64,000 nt of DNA from Heterocephalus glaber (lineage: Eukaryota; Chordata; Mammalia; Rodentia; Bathyergidae). Each line of letters starts with the position of its first letter. Position 1 is the first letter of the stretch. The position numbers and the translations under genes were made by a program. Positions 63,400-64,000 of the stretch are shown piece by piece. The stretch is from positions 12,458,116-12,522,115 of the forward strand of contig NW_004624782.1 of NCBI RefSeq assembly GCF_000247695.1, given 5' to 3'. The notes beneath the pieces were generated by a model. The model saw only the letters and a program-made list of their open reading frames with translations, searched no databases and was not told where the DNA came from.

Positions 63400-64000
63400 C
63401 ACGTATGACAAAGGCGATAGAAGCAACGGCAAGGATCGGAGACCTGGGAGCCGGGCCCATGGGGGGCATGCAGGGGGAGGCTCGGACCCAGCTGGCGCCC
63501 TCATCTACCCTGAGCCACAGGTGCGAGGTCCACGCCGCAGCTCTGCATGCCGGCAGTCTTGACCTTGAGGGCAGAGGCCCCTGCTCATGGGCCCATCCCG
63601 GAGCCCCCGCCCCCGACCCCCAGGGCCAGCACCGCCCACGATGGGGCGCAGCCCCTGTCAGAAGCTGTCCCTGGAGCCCTGTCACGGCCGCCCTGCACCC
63701 GGCTGCCTGGGGAGCCGACGGAGGGGTGTGGGGCCGGTTTCTGACAGGAACGCCCGAGCTCTCGGGCTCCGGAGCTGGAGTTGGCAGAACCGCCCCCATT
63801 TCCCTCCGAAGGGACCAGGACACCCAGGGCTCCCTGGCTTCTGGCGACACGGGCGCCCGGGAGCCACCACCCACGGGTCGCCTACTCCCCGGCCGCTCCC
63901 GAGCCGCTGCGGCGGGGTGGGGGGCGAGGTCCCGGCCTCAGGAGGGCGGGCGGGGGTGTGGAGCCGGAGGAGGAGGAGGAGGAGGAGGAGGAGGAGGAGG
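63400..64000. promoter_or_regulatory. CpG-rich segment, possible promoter edge
   Basis: Dense CpG from about 63690 (for example 'ggcggccgctcccgagccgc'-type text at 63880-63910) with G-rich stretches such as 'gcggggtggggggcgagg'. It reaches the window end. CpG islands of this density usually mark promoters, but no exon, TATA box or start codon of a recognisable protein is visible. Confidence 0.55.
63966..64000. repeat. (GGA)n microsatellite at window edge
   Basis: At least 11 uninterrupted GGA units running off the right end. Confidence 0.97.

Overview
The window is nuclear DNA from a placental mammal, most likely a rodent outside the mouse/rat group. The evidence is the repeat content: many short tRNA-Ala-derived ID SINEs with A-rich tails, 7SL-derived B1 monomers, and fused B1-ID (B1-dID) elements, over a background of ancient MIR, L2, L1M, MaLR/MLT1-type LTR, Tigger and hAT relics shared by all placentals. 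The solo ID copies carry the variant TGGTTCCGCCGCC after box A rather than the mouse/rat TGGTAGAGCGC form. That fits a squirrel-related or beaver-related lineage better than a muroid, but the species assignment is inference.

I found no protein-coding gene, no genuine tRNA, rRNA or snRNA gene, no CRISPR array and no bacterial-type feature. All open reading frames are short, or are stop-poor stretches of GC-rich DNA without a recognisable domain; several lie antisense to L1 or LTR sequence. The window is best read as intergenic or intronic DNA leading into a CpG-rich segment at the right edge (about 63.4-64.0 kb), which may be the edge of a promoter of a gene mostly outside the window.

Layout. 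0-3.6 kb: a composite B1/ID SINE and a minus-strand L1 with a nested Tigger DNA transposon and an ID SINE. 3.6-13 kb: mostly unique DNA with MIR, one MaLR LTR, one MER2-like Tigger element, a B1-dID inside a MIR and an L1 remnant. 13-15.2 kb: four minus-strand LTR-like fragments. 18.15-21.1 kb: the longest plus-strand L1 fragment, still showing an FADD reverse-transcriptase motif, with ID insertions inside it and at its 3' end. 21.6-29.6 kb: LTRs nested in LTRs, L1, B1-dID and hAT relics. 30-43 kb: unique DNA with scattered MIR, LTR, Tigger and hAT relics, a VNTR and a head-to-head ID pair. 43.3-44.95 kb: duplicated L1 3' ends, L2 and L1M. 47.1-47.7 kb: a local duplication. 49-57.9 kb: the densest SINE zone. 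58-64 kb: increasingly GC-rich DNA with microsatellites, a minisatellite, an RFX X-box-like palindrome and the CpG-rich right edge.

Repeat assignments rest on remembered family sequences, not an alignment run, so subfamily names are deliberately loose and element ends are accurate to about 10-30 bases except where target-site duplications fix them.
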